Below the pieces are notes generated by a model, which saw nothing but the letters and a program-made list of their open reading frames with translations, had not been told where the DNA came from and made no database searches. A stretch of 64,000 nucleotides of DNA from Anianibacter sp965662745 (GTDB lineage Bacteria > Pseudomonadota > Alphaproteobacteria > Rhodobacterales > Rhodobacteraceae): positions 7,588 to 71,587 of the forward strand of contig CBFIJK010000011.1 in assembly GCA_965662745.1 (NCBI GenBank). Direction: 5' to 3'. Each line of letters opens with the position of its first letter. The first letter of the stretch is position 1. Below are positions 8,824-17,068 of the stretch, piece after piece. Position numbers and translations under genes: made by a program.

Positions 8824-9591
8824 TCAGGCGAATTGCTCTCGGATCAGCCGTTCCTCAAGCCCGTGGCCCGGATCGAACAGCAGCCGGTGCCGCACGCTGG
8901 CCTCGCGCGTGATCTCGACCGACACCACGGTGCCGACGGACCGTGCATCGGCATCCGCCATCACAGGGCGCTTTTCGGGCTCCAGCACTTCGATCACGAC
9001 CTTGGCCGTCAGCGGCAGAAGCGCACCGCGCCAGCGGCGGGGCCGGAACGCCGACATCGCCGTCAGCGCCAGCACGTCCGCGCCGATGGGCAGGATCGGC
9101 CCATGCGCCGAATAGTTGTAGGCGGTCGATCCGGCGGGTGTGGCTACCAGCGCGCCGTCGCAGACCAACTCCTGCATCCGCACGCGGCCATCGACAGAGA
9201 TGCGCAGTTTCGCCGCCTGAGGACCCGCGCGCAAAAGCGAGACCTCGTTGATCGCAAGCGCCTTGTGCTCTGCCCCATCGGTGCCTTGCGCCGTCATCGC
9301 GAGCGGGTTGATCACCGTCTCTTCGGCAGCTTCCAGACGGTCCCACAGGTCATCGGGGTGAAACTCGTTCATCAGAAAACCGACCGTGCCCCGATTCATC
9401 CCGTAGACCGGCGCATCAAGATGCATCGTGCCGTGCAGCGTCTGCAGCATGAAACCGTCCCCGCCCAGCGCCACGATCACGTCCGCCTCATCGAGCGGAA
9501 CGGCGTCATAGGCTTCGGACAGCGTCACCATGGCGTGGCGCGCGATATCCGCCTCACTGGCGACGAAAGCGATGGATGGACGCTTGGGCAT
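8824..9591 (-). CDS. nadK: NAD kinase
   Basis: NadK phosphorylates NAD to NADP in the cytoplasm. The 255-aa product has the catalytic GGDG motif (VIVALGGDGFMLQTLH), the NE block (LAINEVSL) and the conserved ATPAGSTAYNYSAHGPI segment. The frame is open upstream to 9648, but the ATG at 9589-9591 is preferred: it has AAGAAGAAAGG upstream and gives the usual short N-terminus before the first beta strand. It is transcribed away from glyA and stands alone, with the DUF4396 wreck upstream of its 3' end. No anomaly is seen. Confidence 0.93.
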   Translation of the reverse strand: MPKRPSIAFVASEADIARHAMVTLSEAYDAVPLDEADVIVALGGDGFMLQTLHGTMHLDAPVYGMNRGTVGFLMNEFHPDDLWDRLEAAEETVINPLAMTAQGTDGAEHKALAINEVSLLRAGPQAAKLRISVDGRVRMQELVCDGALVATPAGSTAYNYSAHGPILPIGADVLALTAMSAFRPRRWRGALLPLTAKVVIEVLEPEKRPVMADADARSVGTVVSVEITREASVRHRLLFDPGHGLEERLIREQFA

Positions 9592-9771
9592 CACGCCTTT
9601 CTTCTTCAGGTTTCCGAAAGTCATCGCCCGCGCCGATCGGGAACACAAGCGCCGATCCGGGACGCACCGCGCCGCTGTGTCGCTGAATCCTGCCGCTTTC
9701 CGCCTTTTCCGAATGCGCCCGATCCCCTAGATACAGTCCATCCCGCGCACAGACCCAAAGGGGACCACGCC

Positions 9772-11067
9772 ATGAACGCCAGCCACCGCGATACCGGCTT
9801 TTTCACCGAAAGCCTTGCCGACCGTGACCCCGAGCTTTTCGGCGCTGTCACGCAAGAGCTTGGCCGCCAGCGCGACGAGATCGAATTGATCGCGTCCGAG
9901 AACATCGTGTCCGCAGCGGTGATGGAAGCGCAAGGCTCTGTCCTGACGAACAAATATGCCGAAGGTTACCCGGGCCGACGCTATTATGGCGGCTGCCAAT
10001 ACGTCGACATCGCCGAGGATCTGGCCCGTGACCGTGCCAAGGCCCTGTTCGGCTGCGAGTTCGCCAACGTCCAGCCCAATTCCGGCAGCCAGGCGAACCA
10101 GGGCGTGTTCACCGCGCTCTTGCAGCCCGGCGACACGATTCTCGGGATGAGCCTTGATGCAGGCGGTCACCTGACGCACGGCGCAAAGCCCAACCAGTCG
10201 GGCAAATGGTTCAACGCCATCCAGTACGGCGTGCGCGAAGACACGCTTGATGTGGATTACGACCAGATCGAAGCACTGGCGCTGGAACATCAACCCAAGC
10301 TCATCATCGCGGGCGGCTCTGCCATTCCCCGCAAGCTCGACTTCGCGCGGTTCCGGGCGATTGCCGACAAGGTCGGCGCCCTCGTGCTCGCCGATGTCGC
10401 GCACTACGCGGGCCTGATCGCAGCGGGTGTCTACCCCTCGCCCTTCCCAGATTGCGACGTGGTCACCACGACGACCCACAAGACCCTGCGCGGCCCGCGC
10501 GGCGGCATGATCCTGACCAATGACGCCGAGATCGCGAAGAAGGTGAATTCCGCCATCTTCCCCGGTATCCAGGGCGGCCCGCTGATGCATGTGATCGCCG
10601 CAAAGGCTGTCGCCTTCGGCGAAGCGCTGCGCCCCGAGTTCAAGACCTACCAGCAGCAAGTCGTCAAGAACGCCGCCTCACTGGGTGAGGCGCTGATAGC
10701 GGGCGGGCTCGATCTTGTGACGGGCGGCACGGACAGCCACCTGCTGCTCGTCGATCTGCGGCCTAAGGGTGTGAAGGGCAACGCGACCGAGGCCGCACTT
10801 GGCCGCGCGCATATCACATGCAACAAGAACGGCATCCCCTTCGACAGCGAGAAACCCACCATCACCTCGGGCATCCGCCTTGGTACGCCCGCAGGCACCA
10901 CGCGCGGATTTTCCGAGGCTGAATTCCGCCAGATCGGCACCTGGATCACCGAGGTCGTCGATGGGCTTGCCGCGCATGGCGATGAGGGCAATGCAGAGGT
11001 CGAGGCGCGGGTGAAAGCCGAAGTTGTCGAGATGTGCGGCCGCTTCCCGATCTACCCGGGGCTCTAA
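9772..11067 (+). CDS. glyA: Serine hydroxymethyltransferase
   Basis: GlyA interconverts serine and glycine with tetrahydrofolate, the main source of one-carbon units. The protein is 431 aa. IELIASENIVS and the YAEGYPGRRYYGG block near the N-terminus are family signatures. PLP lysine is Lys237 in TTTTHKTLRGPRGG. The ATG at 9772 follows AAAGGGGA by 7 bases. The open frame extends upstream across the antisense of nadK but that part is not coding. No glycine riboswitch-like structure is seen in the leader. A hairpin just after the stop lies between it and the convergent downstream gene. Confidence 0.96.
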   Translation: MNASHRDTGFFTESLADRDPELFGAVTQELGRQRDEIELIASENIVSAAVMEAQGSVLTNKYAEGYPGRRYYGGCQYVDIAEDLARDRAKALFGCEFANVQPNSGSQANQGVFTALLQPGDTILGMSLDAGGHLTHGAKPNQSGKWFNAIQYGVREDTLDVDYDQIEALALEHQPKLIIAGGSAIPRKLDFARFRAIADKVGALVLADVAHYAGLIAAGVYPSPFPDCDVVTTTTHKTLRGPRGGMILTNDAEIAKKVNSAIFPGIQGGPLMHVIAAKAVAFGEALRPEFKTYQQQVVKNAASLGEALIAGGLDLVTGGTDSHLLLVDLRPKGVKGNATEAALGRAHITCNKNGIPFDSEKPTITSGIRLGTPAGTTRGFSEAEFRQIGTWITEVVDGLAAHGDEGNAEVEARVKAEVVEMCGRFPIYPGL

Positions 11068-11079
11068 GCCATACTTCTT

Positions 11080-11107
11080 TGGCGCGGGATCACAGGAACC
11101 CGCGCCA
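11080..11107. terminator. Hairpin between convergent gene ends
   Basis: TGGCGCGGG at 11080-11088 pairs perfectly with CCCGCGCCA at 11099-11107 around a 10-base loop. It follows the glyA stop by 12 bases and overlaps the end of the convergent gene. No run of T follows on either strand, so it may block 3' decay or terminate weakly in both directions. Confidence 0.45.
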
Positions 11108-11464
11108 GACCAGCACCGCGATCACAGCGGCTGCGATCAGCAAGAGATTGAGCACCTGCACGGCAATGCCCCTAAGCGCTCGGGTCTTGCGCCGCTCTAC
11201 GGGGTCGATCGCCGACAGGTAGCGCGTGATAGAGGACGCGTCGCGTTCCACGAGGCTTGGATCGACGCGCTTGGCCAGCTTTGGGTTGCGCGACAGATCC
11301 GCTGCGGTGGCGATCCTCTCGCCCGCCGCCCGGATGTCGCCCGGAAGCTCGCGGCGTGCGCGCCTGACCTGAACGTGCAGCGACCGCCCCCCGACCCCCA
11401 GTTTTTCCTCGATCAGTTTCGAAATCCGCTCTGCGGTCTCCGCCGCATATCCGACCGCCTGCAT
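11090..11464 (-). CDS. Small single-pass membrane protein of unknown function
   Basis: I do not recognise a named family. The 124-aa product is amphipathic and charged (KLIEEKLGV, then an Arg-rich stretch RRARRELPGDIR), with one membrane helix near the C-terminus (LNLLLIAAAVIAVLVW) and only a few residues after it. This is a C-tail-anchored layout with the bulk in the cytoplasm. The start at 11462-11464 is chosen over upstream codons because AGGGGCAGG precedes it. It is divergent from the hydrolase gene at 11545 with an 80-base gap and converges with glyA. Confidence 0.65.
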   Translation of the reverse strand: MQAVGYAAETAERISKLIEEKLGVGGRSLHVQVRRARRELPGDIRAAGERIATAADLSRNPKLAKRVDPSLVERDASSITRYLSAIDPVERRKTRALRGIAVQVLNLLLIAAAVIAVLVWRGFL

Positions 11465-11544
11465 CGGTGACCTGCCCCTATGTCCCGCCTCTCGCGAAGG
11501 ATAGGCCAGCCGGTCCGCGCTGGAAAGTCGCAAGGCGCAGGGCT

Positions 11545-12321
11545 ATGACGTGGCGCATGCTTCTGAACACGATCCAGCACGCCTCTGAAGGCCCCGCGCG
11601 CCCTGTCCTGATTGCCCACGGGCTCTACGGCTCCGCACGAAACTGGGGCGTGATCGCCAAACGGCTGTCGGATCGTGGACCGGTGATCGCCGTGGATATG
11701 CGCAATCACGGCGACAGCGATTGGGCCGAAACCCATGGCTATGAAGAGATGGCGGGCGATCTGGCCGAGGTGATCGAGACGGATGGCGTACCCATGGACG
11801 TGATCGGCCATTCCATGGGAGGCAAGGCCGCGATGATGCTGGCGCTGACGCGGCCCGATCTGGTGGGCAAGCTGGTCGTCGCCGATATCGCGCCGACCGC
11901 CTATGCGCACAGCCAACTGCAATACATCAAGGCGATGGAAGGTGTGGACCTGTCTGGCATCACGCGCCGGTCCGACGCCACCCCGCTGCTGGAGCCGCGC
12001 GTGGACAACCCCGCGCTGGTGCCGTTTTTCCTGCAATCTCTGGATGTTGCAGAGAAACGGTGGAAGCTGAACCTGACCACGCTCGCGCGCGAGATGGACA
12101 AGATCACCGGATTTCCCGAGGAGGTGGAGGGCCCGTTCGACGGTCCGGCGCTGTTCCTGTCGGGCGCAGACAGCGACTACGTCTCGCGCGAACACCGCGA
12201 CCGGATCAAGACGCTGTTTCCCGGCGCACGCTTCGCCGCCATCCCAGGAGCAGGCCATTGGCTGCACGCCGAAAAACCGCGCGAATTTGAAGCGGCAGTC
12301 CGGGTCTTCCTGGATGCGTAG
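11545..12321 (+). CDS. Alpha/beta-fold hydrolase (YbfF-like esterase)
   Basis: The product of about 258 aa has the classic fold: oxyanion segment HGLYGSARNWG, DMRNHGDS, nucleophile elbow GHSMGG, acid region around LFLSGADSDYV, and catalytic His in GAGHWLHAEKP. This order and length match YbfF-type esterases, whose natural substrates are unclear. Two starts are possible, 11545 and 11557. I use the upstream one, which follows GGCGCAGGG. The stop codon TAG at 12319-12321 is itself the core of the GTAG foot of a REP hairpin. Confidence 0.85.
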   Translation: MTWRMLLNTIQHASEGPARPVLIAHGLYGSARNWGVIAKRLSDRGPVIAVDMRNHGDSDWAETHGYEEMAGDLAEVIETDGVPMDVIGHSMGGKAAMMLALTRPDLVGKLVVADIAPTAYAHSQLQYIKAMEGVDLSGITRRSDATPLLEPRVDNPALVPFFLQSLDVAEKRWKLNLTTLAREMDKITGFPEEVEGPFDGPALFLSGADSDYVSREHRDRIKTLFPGARFAAIPGAGHWLHAEKPREFEAAVRVFLDA

Positions 12322-12341
12322 GGTGCGTGCTCGCACGCACC
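12318..12341 (+). repeat. REP-like element 1 (GTAG plus 9-2-9 hairpin)
   Basis: GTAG at 12318-12321 is followed by GGTGCGTGC, TC, GCACGCACC, a perfect 9-base stem with a two-base loop. The same design recurs at 12843 (inverted) and 12878. GTAG next to the stem foot is the tetranucleotide recognised by REP-associated transposases in E. coli (known for that family). Confidence 0.75.
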
Positions 12342-12372
12342 GCACCCGTTAACTGCCAGGCAACCCTTCTGC

Positions 12373-12392
12373 GGCATGTTCTCGAACATGCC
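12373..12392 (+). repeat. Hairpin spanning the transposase start codon
   Basis: GGCATGTTC, TC, GAACATGCC is another perfect 9-2-9 hairpin, unrelated in stem sequence to the three REPs but with the same stem and loop size. Its right arm contains the likely ATG of the transposase (12388-12390) and its left arm contains the alternative ATG (12376-12378). In mRNA it would bury both starts. Confidence 0.55.
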
Positions 12393-12881
12393 CAACTACC
12401 GCCGCCCCGACATTGCAGGACAAACGATCTTCTTCACGGTCAACCTCGCCGACCGGGGGCGAACCCTTTTGACCGAAGAGATTGATCTCTTGCGACATGC
12501 GGTGATCCTGACCCGGCGCGAGTGTCCCTTTGACATCCTCTCCTGGGTCACCCTGCCCGATCACATCCATTGCATCTGGTCCCTGCCTGAAGGCGACCGC
12601 GCCTATCCGACCCGCTGGCGACTAATCAAGGCGCGGTTTTCGCGCGAATTGCCCAAAGGGCGGCTGAGGCCAAGTCATATCCGCAGGAATGAACGGGGCA
12701 TCTGGCAGAGGCGCTATAGGGAACAGATGTGCGCAGCCCGGCAGAGCTTGGCGAACTGACCCGCTATTGCTGGATGAACCCAGTCAAACACGGCTTCGTC
12801 CAGGATCCGGAGGATTGGCCGCATTCGTCGTTCATGCGGGGCGGTGCGTGCAAGCACGCACCCTACGCAAGCGTCCGGTAG
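12388..12881 (+). pseudogene. REP-associated tyrosine transposase (RAYT), frameshifted
   Basis: RAYTs are Y1/HUH single-strand transposases that mobilise REP hairpins. The first frame gives MPNYRRPDIAGQ, then the metal-binding HUH pair in LPDHIHCIW and GIWQRRYRE, and ends at TGA 12757-12759. A second frame, from about 12720, continues with ELTRYCWMNPVKHGF and EDWPHSSFM, exactly the expected C-terminal family block, and stops at TAG 12879-12881. The two frames differ by one base (net -1 shift near 12721-12728), so a single indel splits the gene. The stop lies inside REP element 3. Programmed frameshifting is possible but no slippery run is seen. The sequence could also hold an error. Confidence 0.8.
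12843..12866 (-). repeat. REP-like element 2 (inverted)
   Basis: GGTGCGTGC, AA, GCACGCACC followed by CTAC. On the minus strand this reads GTAG plus a 9-2-9 hairpin, so it faces opposite to elements 1 and 3. It lies within the C-terminal coding part of the broken transposase gene, whose tail (GGACKHAPYASVR) is in effect translated repeat. Confidence 0.75.
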
Positions 12882-12901
12882 GGTGCGTGTTCACACGCAC
12901 C
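12878..12901 (+). repeat. REP-like element 3
   Basis: GTAG at 12878-12881, then GGTGCGTGT, TC, ACACGCACC. The stem carries a compensatory C-to-T / G-to-A pair change relative to element 1, so pairing is kept while sequence differs. It overlaps the transposase stop and ends 10 bases from the lepA stop. Confidence 0.75.
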
Positions 12902-12911
12902 GCAAGCGGGG

Positions 12912-14711
12912 TCACGAATCCATCTTGAGTGCATTGATAAACGCCTGTTGCGGGATTTCCACTTTCCCGAACTGGCGCATCTTCTTCTTGCCGGCCTTCT
13001 GCTTTTCCAGAAGCTTCTTCTTCCGGGTTGCGTCGCCGCCATAGCATTTCGCCGTCACGTCCTTGCGCAGCGCCGCCAGCGTCTCACGGGCAATGACCTT
13101 GCCGCCAATCGCCGCCTGGATCGGGATCTTGAACATGTGGCGCGGGATCAGCTCTTTCAGCTTTTCGCACATCGCCCGGCCCCGGCTTTCGGCGCGGTCG
13201 CGGTGGACCATGATCGACAGCGCATCAACCGGCTCGTCATTGACGAGGATCGACATCTTCACCAGCCGGTCCTCGCGGTAGCCTTCGATGGCATAGTCGA
13301 AGGATGCATAGCCCTTCGTCACCGATTTCAGCCGGTCGTAGAAGTCGAACACCACCTCATTCAGCGGCAGGTCATAGACCACCATGGCGCGGCTGCCCGC
13401 ATAGGTCAGGTCAAGCTGGATGCCGCGCCGGTCCTGGCAGAGCTTCAGCACATCGCCGAGGAATTCATCCGGCACAAGGATCGTCGCTTTGATGCGCGGC
13501 TCGTCGATACGCTCGATCGTGGCGGGATCGGGCATGTCGGCGGGGTTGTGCAATTCATGCATTTCGCCGTCGCGCGTGTATATGCGGTAGACCACCGAGG
13601 GCGCGGTGGTGATCAGGTCGATATCGTATTCCCGTTCCAGCCGGTCGCGGATCACCTCGAGATGCAAGAGCCCAAGGAAGCCGCAGCGAAAGCCAAAGCC
13701 GAGCGCGGCCGAGGTTTCCATCTCGTAGCTGAAGGAGGCATCGTTCAGCGCCAGTTTCTCGATGGCCGTGCGCAGGTCTTCAAAGTCGTTCGCGTCCACT
13801 GGGAAAAGGCCACAGAACACCACCGGGATCGACGGGTTGAAGCCCGGCAGCGCTTTCGCGGCGCCGTTCTTTTCATGGGTGATCGTGTCACCCACCTTGG
13901 TGTCGCGCACCTGCTTGATCGAGCCGGTGAAAATGCCGATCTCGCCCGGGCCAAGTTCCTGCGTGTCGACCATGACCGGCTTCAGAACGGCCAGTTTGTC
14001 GACGCCGTAGACCGCGCCGGTCTGCATCATCTTGATGCGTTGGCCCTTCTTGATCACGCCGTCCATGACGCGGATCAGAACCACGACGCCGAGATAGGCA
14101 TCATACCAACTGTCGACCAGCATCGCCTTCAGCGGTGCATCGCGTTCGCCCTTGGGCGCGGGCAGGCGCTTTACGATGGCTTCCAGAACCTCGGGGATGC
14201 CAAGGCCGGTCTTGGCGGAAATCGGAACCGCCGCGGACGCGTCGATGCCGATGACGTCCTCGATCTGCTCTTTCACGCGCTCGGGCTCTGCCGCAGGCAG
14301 GTCGATCTTGTTGAGGACCGGCACGATCTCGTGGTTGGCATCGATAGCTTGGTAGACATTGGCCAGCGTCTGCGCCTCGACGCCTTGGGTGGCATCGACG
14401 ACCAGCAAAGACCCCTCGACCGCGCGCATGGACCGGGACACCTCATAGGCGAAGTCCACATGTCCGGGCGTGTCGATCAGGTTCAGGATATAGGTATGAC
14501 CGTCCTCTGCCGGATACTCGATCCGCACGGTGTTGGCCTTGATGGTGATGCCGCGCTCTCGTTCGATATCCATCGCGTCGAGAAGCTGTTCCTTCATGTC
14601 CCGCTCAGTCACGGTATTGGTCAGCTGGATCAGCCGGTCGGCCAGCGTGGATTTCCCGTGGTCGATATGCGCCACGATGGAAAAATTGCGGATATAGGAA
14701 AGCTCGGTCAT
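12912..14711 (-). CDS. lepA: Elongation factor 4 (LepA)
   Basis: LepA is a ribosome-associated GTPase that affects translation initiation and back-translocation. The 599-aa length is standard. GTPase motifs are visible: AHIDHGKST (G1), the ERGITIK switch, DTPGH (G3) and NKID (G4). These are followed by EF-G-like domains and the LepA-specific C-terminal domain ending in AGKKKMRQFGKVEIPQ. The ATG at 14709-14711 gives the expected MTELSYIRNFSIVAH start. Its 3' end directly abuts REP element 3, so these hairpins may also stabilise or end the lepA mRNA. Confidence 0.97.
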   Translation of the reverse strand: MTELSYIRNFSIVAHIDHGKSTLADRLIQLTNTVTERDMKEQLLDAMDIERERGITIKANTVRIEYPAEDGHTYILNLIDTPGHVDFAYEVSRSMRAVEGSLLVVDATQGVEAQTLANVYQAIDANHEIVPVLNKIDLPAAEPERVKEQIEDVIGIDASAAVPISAKTGLGIPEVLEAIVKRLPAPKGERDAPLKAMLVDSWYDAYLGVVVLIRVMDGVIKKGQRIKMMQTGAVYGVDKLAVLKPVMVDTQELGPGEIGIFTGSIKQVRDTKVGDTITHEKNGAAKALPGFNPSIPVVFCGLFPVDANDFEDLRTAIEKLALNDASFSYEMETSAALGFGFRCGFLGLLHLEVIRDRLEREYDIDLITTAPSVVYRIYTRDGEMHELHNPADMPDPATIERIDEPRIKATILVPDEFLGDVLKLCQDRRGIQLDLTYAGSRAMVVYDLPLNEVVFDFYDRLKSVTKGYASFDYAIEGYREDRLVKMSILVNDEPVDALSIMVHRDRAESRGRAMCEKLKELIPRHMFKIPIQAAIGGKVIARETLAALRKDVTAKCYGGDATRKKKLLEKQKAGKKKMRQFGKVEIPQQAFINALKMDS

Positions 14712-14949
14712 TGGGCGGATATGCGGCGGATTGCATCAAGCGTCAATGGGCGTTGAGGGCGCAGGCCGGGACCACGGCAGGACGCGATCACCTTCGCGTG
14801 ACCGGCTATCCCGCGCACCCCGCGAAAACACAACCAGCAGTTATTTCGGGGCAACGGACCCCAAGACCTGCCGGATTGAAATTTCCGACGATCTGAGCCA
14901 TCTTCAACTTCAAGCGATCCCGAAACCGGGGCATCAAGGGGCAGACATC

Positions 14950-15306
14950 ATGCGCAAAGCAGTATTCATCCTGGGTTCGGCACTGGTGCTTGGGGCCTGT
15001 GGCGGTGGCAACCGCGACACGGTCGATCGGGCCGCAACCTATCAGCCGATCCGCGCCGCATCGGGCGTGATTGCATCGGCTTGTTCCGGATCTGAACGTG
15101 GCGCTGGCAAGGGCACGCTGTGCAACTGCATTCAGGGCGTTGCGAACACCTCCCTTTCGGGCAGCGATCAGCGGCTTGCCGCAAAATTCTTCCGCGATCC
15201 GCATCATGCGCAGGAAATCCGCCAGTCGGACAACCCGCAGCACGAGGTGTTCTGGAAGCGCTATAAGGCGTTTGCCGCAGACTCGGAACGTTACTGCCGC
15301 GCCTGA
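14950..15306 (+). CDS. Small lipoprotein conserved in Rhodobacterales
   Basis: The 118-aa product begins MRKAVFILGSALVLGAC, a lipoprotein signal with the acylated Cys in LGAC followed by GGG. The mature part has a CNCIQGVANTSLSGSDQRLAAKF-like core, shortened here, then a HHAQEIRQSDN segment and an aromatic C-terminus ending in a Cys. Four cysteines in the mature part could form disulfides. Similar proteins have, as I recall, been labelled arginine transporter in databases, a name the sequence does not support. The frame is open upstream but the lipobox fixes the start. The end overlaps the convergent phosphatase gene by 16 bases. Confidence 0.75.
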   Translation: MRKAVFILGSALVLGACGGGNRDTVDRAATYQPIRAASGVIASACSGSERGAGKGTLCNCIQGVANTSLSGSDQRLAAKFFRDPHHAQEIRQSDNPQHEVFWKRYKAFAADSERYCRA

Positions 15307-15752
15307 TCCGGATCACCGAGTAGCGCATCGACCGCGTCTTCGATCAGGTCGATCACCTTATCGTATCCCCCCGCATAATAGGGGTCCGGCACATCGCGAG
15401 GCCCTGACTTGGCGTAGGACAATAGCAGCCTGACCGGCGTGTCATTCCCCGGCGGGCGAAGCGATTCGATGTCGCGACGATTGCTTTCATCCATCGCGAG
15501 GATCAGATCGAAGCGTCCGAAATCGGCCGCGCTGAACTGCCGGGCGCGCAAAGGGCTCAGGTCATAGCCGCGCGGACCCGCCGCAGCGACCATCGGGGGA
15601 TGCGGCGAATTGCCAACATGCCAGCCGCCCGTTCCCGCGCCGTCGACCTCGACCGCGATGCCCTTCGCCAGCGCCTTGGCGCGCAGAACCGCCTCTGCCG
15701 TCGGCGACCGGCAGATATTTCCCAGACAGACCATAAGGATACGCTTGCTCAT
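15291..15752 (-). CDS. Low-molecular-weight protein-tyrosine phosphatase
   Basis: The 153-aa cytoplasmic enzyme opens with the active-site loop CLGNICRS (nucleophile Cys9, Arg15, the C-x5-R signature) and has the general-acid DPYY motif at about residue 122. Both are diagnostic for the LMW-PTP family. Its targets cannot be read from sequence. There is no polysaccharide export kinase next door, so it is not obviously a Wzb-type partner. It is divergent from the sirtuin gene (50 bases between starts). Confidence 0.92.
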   Translation of the reverse strand: MSKRILMVCLGNICRSPTAEAVLRAKALAKGIAVEVDGAGTGGWHVGNSPHPPMVAAAGPRGYDLSPLRARQFSAADFGRFDLILAMDESNRRDIESLRPPGNDTPVRLLLSYAKSGPRDVPDPYYAGGYDKVIDLIEDAVDALLGDPDQARQ

Positions 15753-15802
15753 GCCGTGAGGTTTTAGGCTATGATACCATCGGTCAAGAGGGGAACCCGG
15801 CG

Positions 15803-16498
15803 ATGGATGATATCGTGATCCTGACAGGCGCCGGCGTTTCCGCCGAAAGCGGCCTTGGTACCTTCCGCGATACGGATGGGCTTTGGACGAAATACGATCT
15901 CAGTGACGTCGCCACGCCCGAAGGCTTTGCCCGTGATCCCGTGCTTGTCCACGACTTCTACAATGCACGCCGGTCGAATGTCTTAGGCGCGATGCCCAAC
16001 CCCGCGCATGAGGCGCTGGCGCGGCTGGAGCGGGCGCATAGGGGCCGCGTGCTGATCGTTACGCAGAATGTCGACGATCTGCACGAACGCGCGGGCAGCA
16101 CAGAGGTCTGGCATATGCACGGCGCGCTGAACCGGGCGCTGTGCGCAGCGTGCGATCACCGCTGGGACGCGCCGCCGGTCATGAACCCCGATGACCCCTG
16201 CCCGGCCTGCACGGCCCCTGCCACGCGCCCGGATGTCGTCTGGTTCGGTGAATTCCCATACCGGATGGACGAGATCGCAGAGCGTCTGGCGGCCTGCGAT
16301 CTCTTCGTGTCCATCGGCACATCGGGCAGCGTCTACCCGGCGGCGGGATTCGTGATGGAAGCGTCGTACGGCGGCGCGCGGACGCTGGAACTGAATCTCG
16401 AGCCCTCGGACGGCGCATCCGCCTTCGACGAAACGCGACAGGGCATGGCATCCGAGATCGTGCCCGCCTGGGTGGACGAGGTTCTGGGGAAGGCCTGA
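15803..16498 (+). CDS. cobB: Sir2-family NAD-dependent protein deacylase
   Basis: The 231-aa sirtuin removes acyl groups from lysines using NAD. The NAD-binding GAGVSAESGLGTFR, TQNVDDLHERAG and catalytic His in MHGAL (about His106) are present, as is a four-cysteine zinc site (CAAC and CPAC). FYNARR places Tyr53 and Arg56 in the Y-x-x-R arrangement that marks class III enzymes such as SIRT5 and E. coli CobB, which accept succinyl and malonyl lysine. It is a single gene, ending just before the convergent copper-chaperone gene. Deacetylase activity alone is the conservative call. Confidence 0.92.
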   Translation: MDDIVILTGAGVSAESGLGTFRDTDGLWTKYDLSDVATPEGFARDPVLVHDFYNARRSNVLGAMPNPAHEALARLERAHRGRVLIVTQNVDDLHERAGSTEVWHMHGALNRALCAACDHRWDAPPVMNPDDPCPACTAPATRPDVVWFGEFPYRMDEIAERLAACDLFVSIGTSGSVYPAAGFVMEASYGGARTLELNLEPSDGASAFDETRQGMASEIVPAWVDEVLGKA

Positions 16499-16505
16499 GG
16501 GGCCG

Positions 16506-17021
16506 TCAGTTCGACGGCGTCATTTCGCCGTTCCCGTCCGGCATGTCAGCATGGCTCATTCCATCATTCGACATGCCACCGTGATCCATCGGCATCCGGT
16601 CGTTCTGCAACGGAATCTCGACGGTCACGTCTCCGGCCTTTTCGAAGACGAGCGTCACGGTTACCGATCCGTCCTCGGCCATCGGTGCGCCGAAGCCCAT
16701 GAACATCACGTGATCCGCGCCCCGGTCGAGCCTGTGCATCCCGGCCTCGGGGATTTCGAACCCGTCCTCGTCATGAGACATCTGCATCTTGCCGTCGCCC
16801 AGATCGATGTGGGTGTGCAGTTCGACCCGTTTGGCCGCATCGGACCGCACGTCGACCAGGCGATCGGCTTCGCCCGTGTTCTCGATGGTCATGAAAGCCG
16901 CGCCGGTAGGGGCGGTGGGCGGCACGCGGCGCAGATAGGGATCGCTGATGGTGATCTCTGCAAGCGCGGGGCCTGCGGCAAGAATGGCGCCAAGGGTGGT
17001 CAGTAGGATAGATTTGGTCAT
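16506..17021 (-). CDS. Periplasmic copper chaperone PCu(A)C
   Basis: PCu(A)C proteins deliver copper to cytochrome c oxidase. The 171-aa product has a signal peptide (ILLTTLGAILAAGPALA) and the PCuAC domain with copper ligands spread over VELHTH, KMQM, MHRLDRGADHVMFMG. A Met/His-rich tail (MPMDHGGMSNDGMSHADM) probably binds further copper. The start at 17019-17021 follows AAAGGGCTG. The gene just upstream encodes another small exported protein and is probably cotranscribed. A cytochrome oxidase gene cluster lies at 33-37 kb. Confidence 0.9.
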   Translation of the reverse strand: MTKSILLTTLGAILAAGPALAEITISDPYLRRVPPTAPTGAAFMTIENTGEADRLVDVRSDAAKRVELHTHIDLGDGKMQMSHDEDGFEIPEAGMHRLDRGADHVMFMGFGAPMAEDGSVTVTLVFEKAGDVTVEIPLQNDRMPMDHGGMSNDGMSHADMPDGNGEMTPSN

Positions 17022-17068
17022 GGCTAGGCAGCCCTTTGTCTGGTCGATTTCAGGAAAGATGAAACAGA

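Noticed and set aside
9592..9771. Possible glycine riboswitch before glyA
   Set aside because: No conserved glycine-aptamer pairing or sequence could be recognised.
12948..14756. 602-codon open frame antisense to lepA
   Set aside because: Antisense shadow; lepA is intact and full length.
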